Below are positions 1 through 9,092 of a DNA stretch of 26,492 nucleotides, piece by piece. Numbering within the stretch: position 1 is the stretch's first letter; each line of letters begins with the position of its first letter. Made by a program: the position numbers and the translations under genes. A model generated the notes under the pieces. That model did not search any database, had not been told where the DNA came from, and saw only the letters and a list, made by a program, of their open reading frames with translations. Origin of the DNA: Ignavibacteria bacterium (GTDB lineage: Bacteria; Bacteroidota; Ignavibacteria; Tepidaquicellales; Tepidaquicellaceae); the NCBI GenBank assembly GCA_016710985.1, contig JADJTX010000052.1:1-26492 (forward strand), given 5' to 3'.

Positions 1-1569
1 CTTCATCATATTGTTTTGCTACGTTGATGGTCATTGCCTGCAAACCTTCGTAAGGACTTACTCGTTGGTCAGGTCCGACACTGGCTCCTGCTCTTGAAAT
101 ACGGTTCACTGCTGACCAGAGCATCATCATCTGATCCAGTGGCGCTACTACAAAATCTGTATGATTGGTTGGTTTCATTCCTAAGTCAATAGCATCACGC
201 ATCGGGCTGATATACTGCGCTTCTTCAAGACCCCGGTTATTCAAATGAGCTTCATAGAAATAATAAGTGTGCAGAGTATAAAATGAAGGACGCACATTAT
301 ATTTTACAAATTTCGGCATCTGATCCTTTCTCATGAACTGCGAGTGAATAGTTGTTACATTCCATGGCTTGCTAAAATCTCCTGCACGCGCATTTTCATA
401 AGCTGTCAGGAATGCATCTATGGATGCATCACCATTGCAGTGAAGTAAAAGAGGTACATTCATTTCATAAACTTTTTAACCATTTGATTTACCATTTCCT
501 GAGGAAAAGTAAGCTCACCTTGCCAGTTCTTTTCTCCGCCCGGACCTCCGGTGAGATATGGTTTGCTGAAGTAAGCAGTCTTTCCCTGGGGCGAACCATC
601 AATAGTAATTTTCACGCCGCCGATCTTAAATCCTTTATTGTATTTTCCCCAGTCAGCTTTGGGAAGCTCTTTCAAAATATTATCAACATCTGTTATGAAA
701 GGATATGCCACTACATCAATTATATTTGCGCCGGCATCTGATGCACGTCTTATGGTTTGGATCTGAGGCAAATGAGTAGCGCCTTCCTGAGCTGTAGTTA
801 CTCCCGCTTCCGCATACAGCATCTGTCCTGCCTTTGTAGATGAGATCTCCTGTGAAGCAGTCATAGGTTCAGATTTTTCAAATACCGGAAGGAAAGCAGT
901 TTCCATTATGAGTCCGTATGGCTCGTTGGTCCCGGGTTTTCGGACGATGACTCCACCCGGAGGAGTTTTAGTATTGGCACTGATTCCGTAATATTTCATG
1001 GCAAGACTGTTTAATACACAACCGTGCATTGAAACATGATCCACTCTCACAGGATTATCGGGAAATGCTTTGTCAAGATCATCACGGTTTAATAATTTAC
1101 CTTCCGGCATGACATTTTCGTCGTAACCGTAACCCATGATCATCTCGCCTTTGGGAATTTTTTGTTCCTCTGCAAATTTTTTCAAAGCAGCAACAATGCT
1201 TTCCACATCTTTAGCAGGTCCTGACGGAGGAGCATAAAGTTTACACTGATTAGCTACCAGCAATGAATTTATATAATGACTATGCGCATCAAGAAATCCC
1301 GGAAGCATTGTCTTTCCTTTAAGGTCATTCATCTTTGTACTGTCGCCTTTGAGCTTTTCAGCATCCACTTTCTTACCGACAAAAATTATCTTGCCGTTCT
1401 TTATTGCAATCGCTTCAGCATATGCAGCGCTGTCACCTTCCATCGTTATGATGTCACCGCCCGAAGTAATAGCATCAGCTGCATCTTTGGAAGAGATCTT
1501 TTGTGTTGACAATTTACGAGGCAAATATTAAAACAAGTAATGCTGATAGAAAAAATTGAATTTTTTCAT
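1..1569 (-). pseudogene. YtcJ-type amidohydrolase lipoprotein, copy 1 (frameshifted, runs off left edge)
   Basis: Amidohydrolase family 3 (YtcJ-like metal-dependent hydrolase acting on amide-type C-N bonds; substrate unknown). The long open part, 460-1524, starts in the usual GGDIITMEGD strand segment and carries the metal-binding DAHSH motif. At about 468 the frame breaks; in the next frame the protein continues as VPLLLHCNGDAS (the family's HCNGDA motif) and runs to the window edge with GPDQRVSPYEGL, the usual C-terminal motif. Adding one T at 468 restores the frame. The true start is probably the ATG at 1569: reading from it with one base added near 1548 and one near 1517 gives a lipoprotein signal peptide (MKKFNFF, hydrophobic stretch, FASC lipobox) joined to KLSTQKISSKDAADA, which matches the start of copy 2. 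Three frameshifts, all single missing bases, could be sequence errors or decay. Family call is firm; functional state is not. Confidence 0.8.
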
Positions 1570-1601
1570 TTTATAATTTATAAATATGTTATTAAGTTTT
1601 T

Positions 1602-3106
1602 TTAATCTTTTATAAACTGTTTTACCTTCTTTGACTGTTTCTAAAACCTGTATATCTTTAATTGTCATTGGTTCTGCTTTCAGAGGATTCTTATCCAGTA
1701 TCACCAAAAAAATCAGCAAGCTTGTTTGCTGCTAATGTGTGCCTTTGCTGCTTTCTCAGTACTGCCATGCCGCCCATTTGGTAATACTCTCAAGAGCTAC
1801 ATAAGGGCTGACTCTCTCATCAGGTCCGATTACATCTCCGGTTCTGCTTGTACGGTTGACTGTAGTGTGCAATATCATTATACTGCTGGGAAGCGCAACA
1901 GGCGCATCATGATGTTCAGTAAAAGATCATTCCTTTTTTCAAAGCTGTGCCGGTTGGTGAAATATTATAAGCCCTTTCTTTTACCCAGTGTTTCATCACG
2001 GTGCCAGTCGCCCCAGTAGTAAGTGTGCATAGAAAAGAAAGAAGGAATTATACCCAGTTGCTTCATGAGGTCGAGCTGATCTCCACGAACTGTCTGCGCA
2101 TGTATCATCACAGTCCGCCTGTCTTTTTTGCCGTACAAATTTTCAGCCTGACTTACAGCACGTATAAGCTGATCTGCTGCTGCATCGCCGTTGCAATGAA
2201 CCAGCAAAGGCCAGTTATTCTTAAAGGCTGTATCCACCAATGCAAAGACATTCCCGTCTTCTGATATTGCAGGATACCCTGCGTAGCTGTTATCCTGACC
2301 CGGAGGCGGAACAACATAAGGCTTTGTCAGCCATGCTGTTTTTCCCTGTGGCGATCCGTCAAGAGAAAGCTTTACTCCGGCAATTCGGAAATGATTTGTA
2401 TATGTTTTCTGTACACCTGCGGTTTCCATGTAAGTCAATTGAGATTGTATGTCAGGATAAGCTGCTACATCAATTGGAATTTCTTTTTCAGCCGCAAGTT
2501 TTTCCCATGTGGGTCTTTGACTCCTTTAGTATAACCGGCTAATTCAAGCGCTTTATGATTCATTGAAGCAAGGTGACCGGACTGATGAATTATTAAAACA
2601 GGAAGGTCTTCTGAAACTTTGTCAAGGTCTTCAGCTGTAGGATGAGTCTTTTCTTTTAACTGGGCATCATCATAACCAAATCCGATTACAGATTTGTACT
2701 TTGTTACTGATTCCTTATTTTTATCTTTCCACTCCACTAATAAGGAAGTGATATCTTCAAATACTATTGCGGTTCCGTCAGGCGCAGGCAAAGGTTAGCA
2801 GCAACCGCCGGAAAACCGCATTCACATGTCCGTGTGCATCAATGAACCGGGAGCATTGTCCTTCTTAAATCATTTCTCTTGCTGTGTTTGAGCCGTTTTC
2901 TTTTTTTTCCCGACAAAAATAATTTTGCCGTTCTTAACAGCCACCGCTTCAGTATATGCAGCGCTGTCGCCTTCCATTGTAATGATGTCTCCGCCGAAAT
3001 AGATGGCATCAGCTGCATCTTTGGAGGTTGTCTTTTGCGTAGATTGATTACAGCCTGCATTAACAATTGCAAGAATTAAGATGAATAAAAGATTTCTTAA
3101 ATTCAT
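1602..3106 (-). pseudogene. YtcJ-type amidohydrolase lipoprotein, copy 2 (heavily disrupted)
   Basis: Tandem paralogue of copy 1 with the same N-terminal SKDAADA and GGDIITMEGDSAAY segments. It opens with a clean lipoprotein signal peptide (MNLRNLLFILILAIVNAGC, Cys at residue 19), so the mature protein would be lipid-anchored outside the cytoplasm. Recognisable pieces lie in different frames: the N-terminus (2870-3106), the metal-binding DAHGH segment near 2830, IIHQSGH (2465-2791), HCNGDAAAD (1965-2438), GPDERVSPY near 1810-1830, and the C-terminal VILDKNPL...IKDIQVLETVKEGKTVYK near 1610-1715. I count at least eight frame changes. Many are repaired by one base in a homopolymer (for example two at about 2790-2815, two near 2845), some need an insertion. 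Around 2512 the sequence jumps from GVKDP directly to the segment before DVAAYP, missing about 65 residues present in copy 1, which a base-calling error cannot explain. Probably a true pseudogene. Confidence 0.8.
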
Positions 3107-3126
3107 TTTAGTTAATAATGTTAACT

Positions 3127-3158
3127 AAAGATTCCATCCTTTAAAAGATGGAATCTTT
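3127..3158 (-). terminator. Perfect 12-bp hairpin after the sulfatase gene
   Basis: AAAGATTCCATC and its exact complement GATGGAATCTTT flank an 8-nt loop, just downstream of the sulfatase stop and before the start of amidohydrolase copy 2. The T's fall inside the stem and there is no long T-run afterwards, so it may be an attenuating or processing hairpin rather than a strong terminator. A second small palindrome, AGTTAA...TTAACT, lies at 3109-3126. Confidence 0.6.
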
Positions 3159-3203
3159 ATATCTTATAAATTTCCAAATCCGGGTTCCAAATTCCAAATG
3201 TTC

Positions 3204-5558
3204 TTACTGTCTTGCCATCATTATCTTCGTTGCTGCTTCATGATCCTGTATCAGATCACCGCTTACGTCAACAGTTACAGTATATATCTTTCCGTTAAAT
3301 TCAAACGGAGGTTTGTAATCAGGAATAGCCGGTGAACCCGGGTCACATCCTACAGACGCTCCGGCTCCTAATCCCATAGATAATGGCATAGTGTATGGAA
3401 ATTCCGTTTCACCCACAAGCTTTCCATCTATGTAAAGCTGTGCAGTTCCGGGTGCGCCTTTTCCTTTTGCAACATCCGGTTTACCTTTAACTTCAAATTC
3501 AAATCTTAGTTTATGTCTTCCTGCAGGAACATTTTCTTTTGAAGTAACCCTGAAATATTCGGCAGCTACATAATTGTATGCATACTGAAGTTTACCATCC
3601 ATAATATAAAATGTCAGACCTCCGTCATTACCACCCATTGCATAAAGTACACCTTCGGCTCCGCTTTCGGGTACTTCCGCATCGACTGTTATACTGAACG
3701 AACGGTTCATTACGTTCACTGCCACATTGCCCGGAACTACCTGTGTTCCCGGATAATATGTATAGGATTGTCTCGGACCTGCGATCTGAGGTCTTTCTTC
3801 TGCTAACCTTAAAGTGCCTCTCGAATCAACAGGAAGAACATTATATTTTCCTGCCTCAACATACCACTGCGCAATCATTTCAATTAATTTCGCTCTATTA
3901 TCTTTTGCAATGTTATTTGTTTCTGTTGGATCTTTTGTAAGATCATAAAGCTCCCAGCTGGTAGCATCAAGTTCAGTTAGTTTCGCTGCATCAATAGGCA
4001 TTCCGAATCCCATGCCTGCTTCTGTAAATGAAGTGCCGGGCCAAGGACAGACTGCTCTCCAGCCGTTATGATAGATCGAACGGTGTCCCATCATTTCAAA
4101 ATACTGAACCTCGTGTTTGCTCTTTACCTTTCCGTCATTGAATGCGTGTGCAAAACTGTTTCCCTGAATCGGGGATTGTGTTGTTCCTTTAATAACTGTT
4201 GGTGGTTCAATACCCAGCGCTTCCAGAACAGTCGGAACCATGTCAATAGCATGAGCAAACTGTGTTCTTACTTCACCGGTTTTTTTAATTCCTTTTGGCC
4301 AATGAACGACAAAAGGATCACTCACTCCTCCTCTGTATGTCTCGCGTTTCCATCTTTTGAACGGTGTATTTCCTGCATGTGTCCATCCCCATGCGTAGTG
4401 ATTGAAATATTTTGGTCCGCCGATGTCATCGATTGCCGCAAGATTTTGTTTGAGATCATCCGGGACATTATTAAAAAATTTATTTTCATTAACAGAACCT
4501 GTAGGTCCGCCTTCAGCGCTTGCTCCGTTATCTGAAATAAACATTATTAATGTATTGTCCCATTGACCGATATCTTTCAGAAACTGAAACAGTCTGCCGT
4601 AATTGTAATCTGTATGTTCCAGAAATCCTGCAAAGACTTCCATCATTCTTGCATACAATTTTTTTTCATCTGCTGAAAGAGTATTCCAGTCCTGCACATC
4701 AGGGTCATGTCCTGAAAGCACAGCATCTTTAGGTAAAATTCCAAGTTTCTTCTGATTTGCAAATACTTTTTCGCGGTAAACATCCCAGCCTTCATCAAAC
4801 TTTCCTTTATATTTATCAGCCCATTCCTTCGGAACGTGATGCGGCGCATGACCTGCCCCGGGACAGAAATACAAAAAGAATGGTTTGTCAGGTGCGATCT
4901 GTTTGGAATCTGCAATGAAACTGATTGCCTTATCAGTAAGGTCAGGTGTAAGATGATATCCTTCTTCAGGAGTTTTCGGCGGTTCGACCTGATGATTGTC
5001 ATAAACTAATTCAGGATAATATTGATGAGTATCTCCTCCGAGAAAACCGTAATATCTTTCAAATCCTCTTCCAAGCGGCCATCTGTCATAAGGACCTGCT
5101 GCTGAATTTTGTTCTGCAGGAGTCAGGTGCCATTTACCTACAGCGTAAGTGTTGTATCCGTTTTTCAAAAGTATCTCAGACAGAAATCCGTTTTCAAAAG
5201 GAATGGAACCATTACCTCCCGGATACCCCGTAGAACCTTCGGTGATACAGGACATTGCGTTTGAATGATGATTTCTTCCGGTAAGTATACAGGAACGTGT
5301 CGGTGAACATAAAGCTGTCGTATGCATGTTATTAAACAGCAGTCCTTCTTTTGCAAGAGCATCTATATTAGGAGTATTTATAGGGCTTCCGTAACATCCC
5401 ATTTGTCCGAATCCTGTGTCATCCTGTACAATGAATATTACATTTGGCGCGTCTTTCTTTGCTCTGTTTGGCTCAGGCCAAGCAGGTGATGACTGGTCAA
5501 AGGTTCTGCCTATGACTCCGGGAAAAGCTGTTCCCGGTTTATATTCTTTAAGTGCCAT
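3204..5558 (-). CDS. Arylsulfatase (sulfatase family, 784 aa)
   Basis: Hydrolyses sulfate esters; a type I sulfatase whose active-site Cys must be converted to formylglycine. Visible motifs: metal-binding QDDTG at residues 45-49, the CSPTR signature at 84-88 (C-x-P-x-R) followed by LTGR, GKWHL near 145, and a second metal site at SDNGA in the middle. The lengthy C-terminal part (about 560-784) ends in a jelly-roll-like segment that families of this size (for example the roughly 785-residue mycobacterial arylsulfatases) share. The N-terminus is soluble with no signal peptide, so the enzyme looks cytoplasmic, like Pseudomonas AtsA, unlike most sulfatases of Bacteroidota. No formylglycine-generating enzyme is seen in the window. 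The ATG at 5558 is the only sensible start. It is the longest uninterrupted gene here and sits upstream of the two amidohydrolases in the same direction. The aryl versus alkyl sulfate preference cannot be read. Confidence 0.92.
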   Translation of the reverse strand: MALKEYKPGTAFPGVIGRTFDQSSPAWPEPNRAKKDAPNVIFIVQDDTGFGQMGCYGSPINTPNIDALAKEGLLFNNMHTTALCSPTRSCILTGRNHHSNAMSCITEGSTGYPGGNGSIPFENGFLSEILLKNGYNTYAVGKWHLTPAEQNSAAGPYDRWPLGRGFERYYGFLGGDTHQYYPELVYDNHQVEPPKTPEEGYHLTPDLTDKAISFIADSKQIAPDKPFFLYFCPGAGHAPHHVPKEWADKYKGKFDEGWDVYREKVFANQKKLGILPKDAVLSGHDPDVQDWNTLSADEKKLYARMMEVFAGFLEHTDYNYGRLFQFLKDIGQWDNTLIMFISDNGASAEGGPTGSVNENKFFNNVPDDLKQNLAAIDDIGGPKYFNHYAWGWTHAGNTPFKRWKRETYRGGVSDPFVVHWPKGIKKTGEVRTQFAHAIDMVPTVLEALGIEPPTVIKGTTQSPIQGNSFAHAFNDGKVKSKHEVQYFEMMGHRSIYHNGWRAVCPWPGTSFTEAGMGFGMPIDAAKLTELDATSWELYDLTKDPTETNNIAKDNRAKLIEMIAQWYVEAGKYNVLPVDSRGTLRLAEERPQIAGPRQSYTYYPGTQVVPGNVAVNVMNRSFSITVDAEVPESGAEGVLYAMGGNDGGLTFYIMDGKLQYAYNYVAAEYFRVTSKENVPAGRHKLRFEFEVKGKPDVAKGKGAPGTAQLYIDGKLVGETEFPYTMPLSMGLGAGASVGCDPGSPAIPDYKPPFEFNGKIYTVTVDVSGDLIQDHEAATKIMMARQ

Positions 5559-6031
5559 GATATTTTTTTTGGTTTAGTAATTCGGTTATTAATTTGTTTT
5601 AATTTTATGTCTAAAACTTTTTGTAAATTAAATTTAATCAATTGTTAATCCATCCTTTGTTTGAACGAATTGATTTTAGAATTTTCACTCAGGAACTTTC
5701 GCAATCTTATTTCAATACATTACCTAGAAGCTTCGGACCGGAACACCAAGGCTTTGCTTGTGATTCCGAATGATTTTCTCAGGAATCAATAATTTTGAAA
5801 ATTATCTGGAGAGTATATTCCGGACAGATCACGGCTCGGAATGACAGGTTCGATGGTTGAGTTTTCAAGAAGTCTCTACCTAATAGATCAGCTGCTTCTG
5901 CTCATAATATTGTTCATTTCTGAAAATGTTTTCATGTTTTTGATTTTTTCCAGATATATCTATTATGTAAATTTGATTTCAAATTTTTAAATAATGGAAT
6001 GCCTTAATACCTAATACCTAAACTTATATTT
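5559..6031. other. Intergenic stretch with paired imperfect palindromes
   Basis: No credible gene. The first 100 bases upstream of the sulfatase start are AT-rich and may hold its promoter, but I cannot pick out boxes with confidence. At 5772-5797 GATTCC...GGAATC and at 5816-5845 ATTCCG...CGGAAT form two small hairpins of the kind found in dispersed intergenic repeats carrying the TCATTCCGA motif. At about 6007-6025 two to three copies of the heptamer AATACCT occur. Confidence 0.5.
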
Positions 6032-6080
6032 AAAAAAATCCCGCCTGAGGAATAGATGAAAGGGGATTACCTCAGGCAGG
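6032..6080 (-). terminator. Rho-independent terminator of the HdeD-like gene
   Basis: Read on the minus strand, CCTGCCTGAGG (6080-6070) pairs with CCTCAGGCGGG (6050-6040) with one G-T type mismatch, followed at once by ATTTTTTT. The stem plus T-run lies about 45 bases after the HdeD-like stop codon, in the right orientation to end that transcript. Confidence 0.8.
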
Positions 6081-6123
6081 AATATGGAACAATATTATTT
6101 TTTAAATGAATCAATTTTTCCTT

Positions 6124-6648
6124 TTACTTTACCCGCAACCATTTTTTTGCAAATGAAAGTAAGATAAGAGCAATACCTGCCAGTATTACCTGAATACCAA
6201 GTATAGCTGCTACTCCGTCAGCGCCGGTACCAATATTAAAGATCATCATAAATCCAACTATAATTGAGAATAAGCCGACTATTACAAGTATCCATCCAAT
6301 GAAAGAATCTTTTTTAATTGACCATCCTGATGAAAGCAGGCTGAATCCTGTAAGCAGGACCCAAATGCCGAAAATAATTGTAATTACTTTCATGGCTGCC
6401 AGAAGATTAAACAGGACAAACAGACCGAAAAGTACGGAAAGTATACTCCATAAAAGCGATCCTCAATCGCGGCCGTCTTTCCCGCCGAATATACAACCAA
6501 AGACTCCGGTTATTACGGTAAGAAGTATTATTATCCCGAACCATAAAGAAATTCCTGCCAATACTTCCACAGGGTTATTAAAAATAAATATTCCGAGAAT
6601 GAACATCAGTATTCCCTGAATTAAAATTACCCACCATTTTTTGAACAT
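6124..6648 (-). pseudogene. HdeD-like multi-pass membrane protein with one in-frame stop
   Basis: A small DUF308/HdeD-type protein of about 174 residues with six hydrophobic helices, in the family linked to acid resistance in enterobacteria; its role here is unknown. The N-terminal half (6463-6648) starts MFKKWWVILIQGILM and ends GGKDGRD. A TGA at 6463-6465 follows. The frame then stays open without a shift (GSLLWSILSVLFGLF) into the second half (6124-6463). A TGG here would give a continuous DWGSLLW, so one G-to-A change explains the stop. It is a substitution, unlike the base losses elsewhere in the window. Either the gene is freshly inactivated or the base is wrong. The ATG at 6393 lies inside the protein and is not a natural start. 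Confidence 0.75.
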
Positions 6649-6675
6649 TGTTTTAAAGTTTAATTTTGAAAAATT

Positions 6676-6806
6676 GTATTGAGTATTGAGTATTGAGTAT
6701 TGGGTATTAAGTATTGAGTATTATGTAATGGGTAAAAGAGTATTATATTTTACTTAATTCGAAATACCCAATACCCAATACCTAATACCCAATACCCAAT
6801 ACCCAA
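6676..6806. repeat. Two inverted arrays of a 7-bp tandem repeat
   Basis: Seven units of GTATTGA (with variants GTATTGG, GTATTAA, GTATTAT) occupy 6676-6724. After a 38-base AT-rich gap, seven units of AATACCC (one AATACCT) occupy 6763-6811. The second unit is the reverse complement of GGGTATT, so the arrays can pair as a long imperfect hairpin. It sits between the beta-barrel gene and the HdeD-like gene. Confidence 0.9.
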
Positions 6807-6815
6807 TACTAACTA

Positions 6816-7529
6816 TTATCTTTTCCTGACTTTAGTGCTGCTGCCACCAAACTGAATAACAAGTGCTCCGCCAAATCCAAACTGATACATTGAAGATTCT
6901 GTATCAACACCGGCTCCAAGTCCTCCAGTACCTGCATATAATCCGCCGCCGAATGACTGAACAGCCGACATCACCTGTGCCTGTAATTTTAACCCTACAT
7001 TTGGAGAGAACATAAAGTTTGCTCCGACTCTTCCTGCCCATGCAAAATTAGTTGTTGATTGTCCTGTATATTTAACTGTATCATTAATTTGTTTATCATC
7101 AGAGCTGAAAATTGCCATTCCTAGCATTAAGCCGCCGTATGGCTGAACAATGGATCCCGGGACAGGAAGGTATTTATTTCCTCCGAGAAATATCCAGTTT
7201 AAACCAGTACCAAAAGTCGATTCGTTTTTTATATTATTGTTTACAGTATAATTTGTACTGTAACTAATATCCACGTCAGCATCCTGTCGAAAATATGCAA
7301 GCTCCAGACCGTAAGTAGGTTTTACAATGTATTCAAACCCAAGGCCCCATTGATACCCGCCTACTACGGTTCCGCTGTAATAATTATTTCCATCTGTAAC
7401 TGCATTAACATCATCATCCAAAGTATAAGCTGAATAAAGATTGATCTTGTAGCTTTGTGCATTTAAAATATTAAAGGCACAGATAAAGAAAACAAAAGTA
7501 AAGACTAACTTTGAACCAAAGTTTTTCAT
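6816..7529 (-). CDS. Outer-membrane beta-barrel protein (237 aa)
   Basis: An N-terminal signal peptide (KLVFTFVFFICAFNILNA, cleavage before QSYK) is followed by alternating amphipathic strands rich in Tyr, Gly and Phe (GTVVGGYQWGLGFEYIV, YGLELAYFRQDADV, YGGLMLGMAIF, WAGRVGANFMF, VGLKLQAQVMS, YQFGFGGALVIQFGG). This is the pattern of a small eight-stranded barrel of the OmpA/OmpW size class. The last strand ends in FGG followed by a short basic tail. The start at 7529 leaves a normal signal peptide. No partner gene nearby; HdeD-like gene lies downstream across the repeat arrays. Substrate or function not readable. Confidence 0.75.
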   Translation of the reverse strand: MKNFGSKLVFTFVFFICAFNILNAQSYKINLYSAYTLDDDVNAVTDGNNYYSGTVVGGYQWGLGFEYIVKPTYGLELAYFRQDADVDISYSTNYTVNNNIKNESTFGTGLNWIFLGGNKYLPVPGSIVQPYGGLMLGMAIFSSDDKQINDTVKYTGQSTTNFAWAGRVGANFMFSPNVGLKLQAQVMSAVQSFGGGLYAGTGGLGAGVDTESSMYQFGFGGALVIQFGGSSTKVRKR

Positions 7530-7565
7530 GAGTGTTTTTTTAAGTTTAATAAATGTGTTTTTAGT

Positions 7566-7580
7566 AAATGTATTACATTT
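7566..7580. promoter_or_regulatory. Operator-like palindrome between divergent genes
   Basis: AAATGTATTACATTT is a perfect 6-bp inverted repeat with a 3-base centre, about 40 bases upstream of the beta-barrel start and within the 184-base region shared with the divergent helical gene. It could be a regulator site. No regulator gene is present and AT-rich palindromes also arise by chance. Confidence 0.25.
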
Positions 7581-7713
7581 TTGATCTATAGAAAAATCAG
7601 GGGAAGATCAATAAAACATGAACAAGTTTTAATTTAAAGTGAGGTAAAATGACATTTATAGTATGAATAATCAATACTTTTAAGAACAGTTTTCTGGAAA
7701 ATATTCAGCTTTT

Positions 7714-9092
7714 GTGAACCGTAAAATTAAAAGCCATTTATATTTAATCTTAAAATTAATTTCAGAATTAGATATATTTAATAAAATTGTGACCTTGAAT
7801 AAAACTGAAAATCAAAAGGGAATAACTCACTTTACCATAGTGAAGATCCTTAAAAAGTTCTCGCCGAAAGAAATTAATGAATTTGAAAAACTGTTAAACT
7901 CTCCTTTTTACAACAACCATTCGACAATTGTCATACTCTTTGATGAGCTGAAAAAATACTATCCGGAATTCTCCCATAAAACAATCACGAAAGAATATTT
8001 GTTTAATTTTGTAAACAAAGGAAAGAAGTATGATGACAAATTATTCAGGAAATATCTTTCACGGATCAATAAACTTGCAGAAGAATATTTAAATATCATT
8101 GAGATACGTTCTGATAAAGAAAAAGCAGAATTGAATATATTATTACAGCTTTCAAAAAGAGATCTTAAGGATGCTTATTCAAGAAAGCTTAATGAGGTCG
8201 AAAAATCTTTTGAAAAAGATGCCAGAATGGATGGCGATAAATTTTTATTAAAGCATCAGCTAAGTACAATTAAATATGATCACAATCTACCGCAAAAAAC
8301 ATTATATCAAAGAATAATGATCTTATTGAATCATACGATAATCTGGTGAATTATTTTTTATTTTTTCAAGTTCTTTCTCAATCAACTTGATTCAAATCAG
8401 TATTCTTTCAGCACTTGATGTGCAGGAAAATCCCTTAAAGATTTTACTGGATAACGATAAAATTGAAGAATACATCGATGAAATGAAAAGGATCAAAACT
8501 CCTGCTAGTAAGAACAGGATGTTTTTTCTTGAAATAATTCTGAATGATATGAAAATGAATTCATCAGGCGGGGATTAGCTGCATTCAAAAATCTTAAAAC
8601 TTTGGTTTATGGCTCCCCAGAGAAATTAAGTGATCAGATGCTTTACTATTTGCTCCAAAGAATGACGGTTTTTTGCATCCTTGAAAGTGCAAAAGGAAAT
8701 CTGGATATGAACAGGGATATATTTGAAAATTATAAAATGTTATTGGAAACAATCTTTTCAATGCAGATCGAACAGCCAAATCCGAATCTTCACCGATTAC
8801 AAGCGATATTTATATTTTAAAAGCAAAGATATTTTATGCACTTGGACATTTCGATTCGGCACTAGCTGTTGCTGACAGTTTCAGACATTACATTACCGGA
8901 AATAAACTGATCTCTGATTTTCACAAAGAAACTCTTTTGAATTTTCTTAAATATTATAAAATAATTTTAAGGTTAACGGCAAAAAAAGATAAGATTAAAT
9001 TAAATAGTCTGTTGAGCGAAATAAAAAACAGCATGAATACAAAAGAAAAAAAGTGGATGATAGAAACAATTATTTCGCTGTCATCTGCTTGA
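7714..9092 (+). pseudogene. Helical protein of unknown function, split by frameshifts
   Basis: Joined across frames this gives about 450 residues, mostly alpha-helical and Lys/Leu/Glu rich. The first part (7714-8349) has KILKKFSPKEINEFEKLLNS and PFYNNHS, a start I associate with large uncharacterised Bacteroidota/Ignavibacteria proteins. Next pieces are NNDLIESYDNLVNYFLFF (about 8310-8378), IQISILSALDVQENPL (8387-8575), LAAFKNLKTLVYG (8570-8770) and KAKIFYALGHFDSALAVADSFRHY to the TGA at 9090-9092. Breaks are near 8312, 8378, 8572 and 8780; the one at 8572 is repaired by one more G in a G-run. The LGHFDSALAVAD piece is TPR-like. GTG at 7714 is the first start after an in-frame stop, with GTG at 7789 as an alternative. 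No function can be named. Confidence 0.6.

Noticed and set aside
412..741. Plus-strand frame of 109 codons
   Set aside because: Antisense shadow of amidohydrolase copy 1, which has clear family motifs.
6460..6468. TGA read as tryptophan (altered genetic code)
   Set aside because: Other genes use TGG for Trp and end in TGA (for example coaBC and the helical gene), so code change is not supported.
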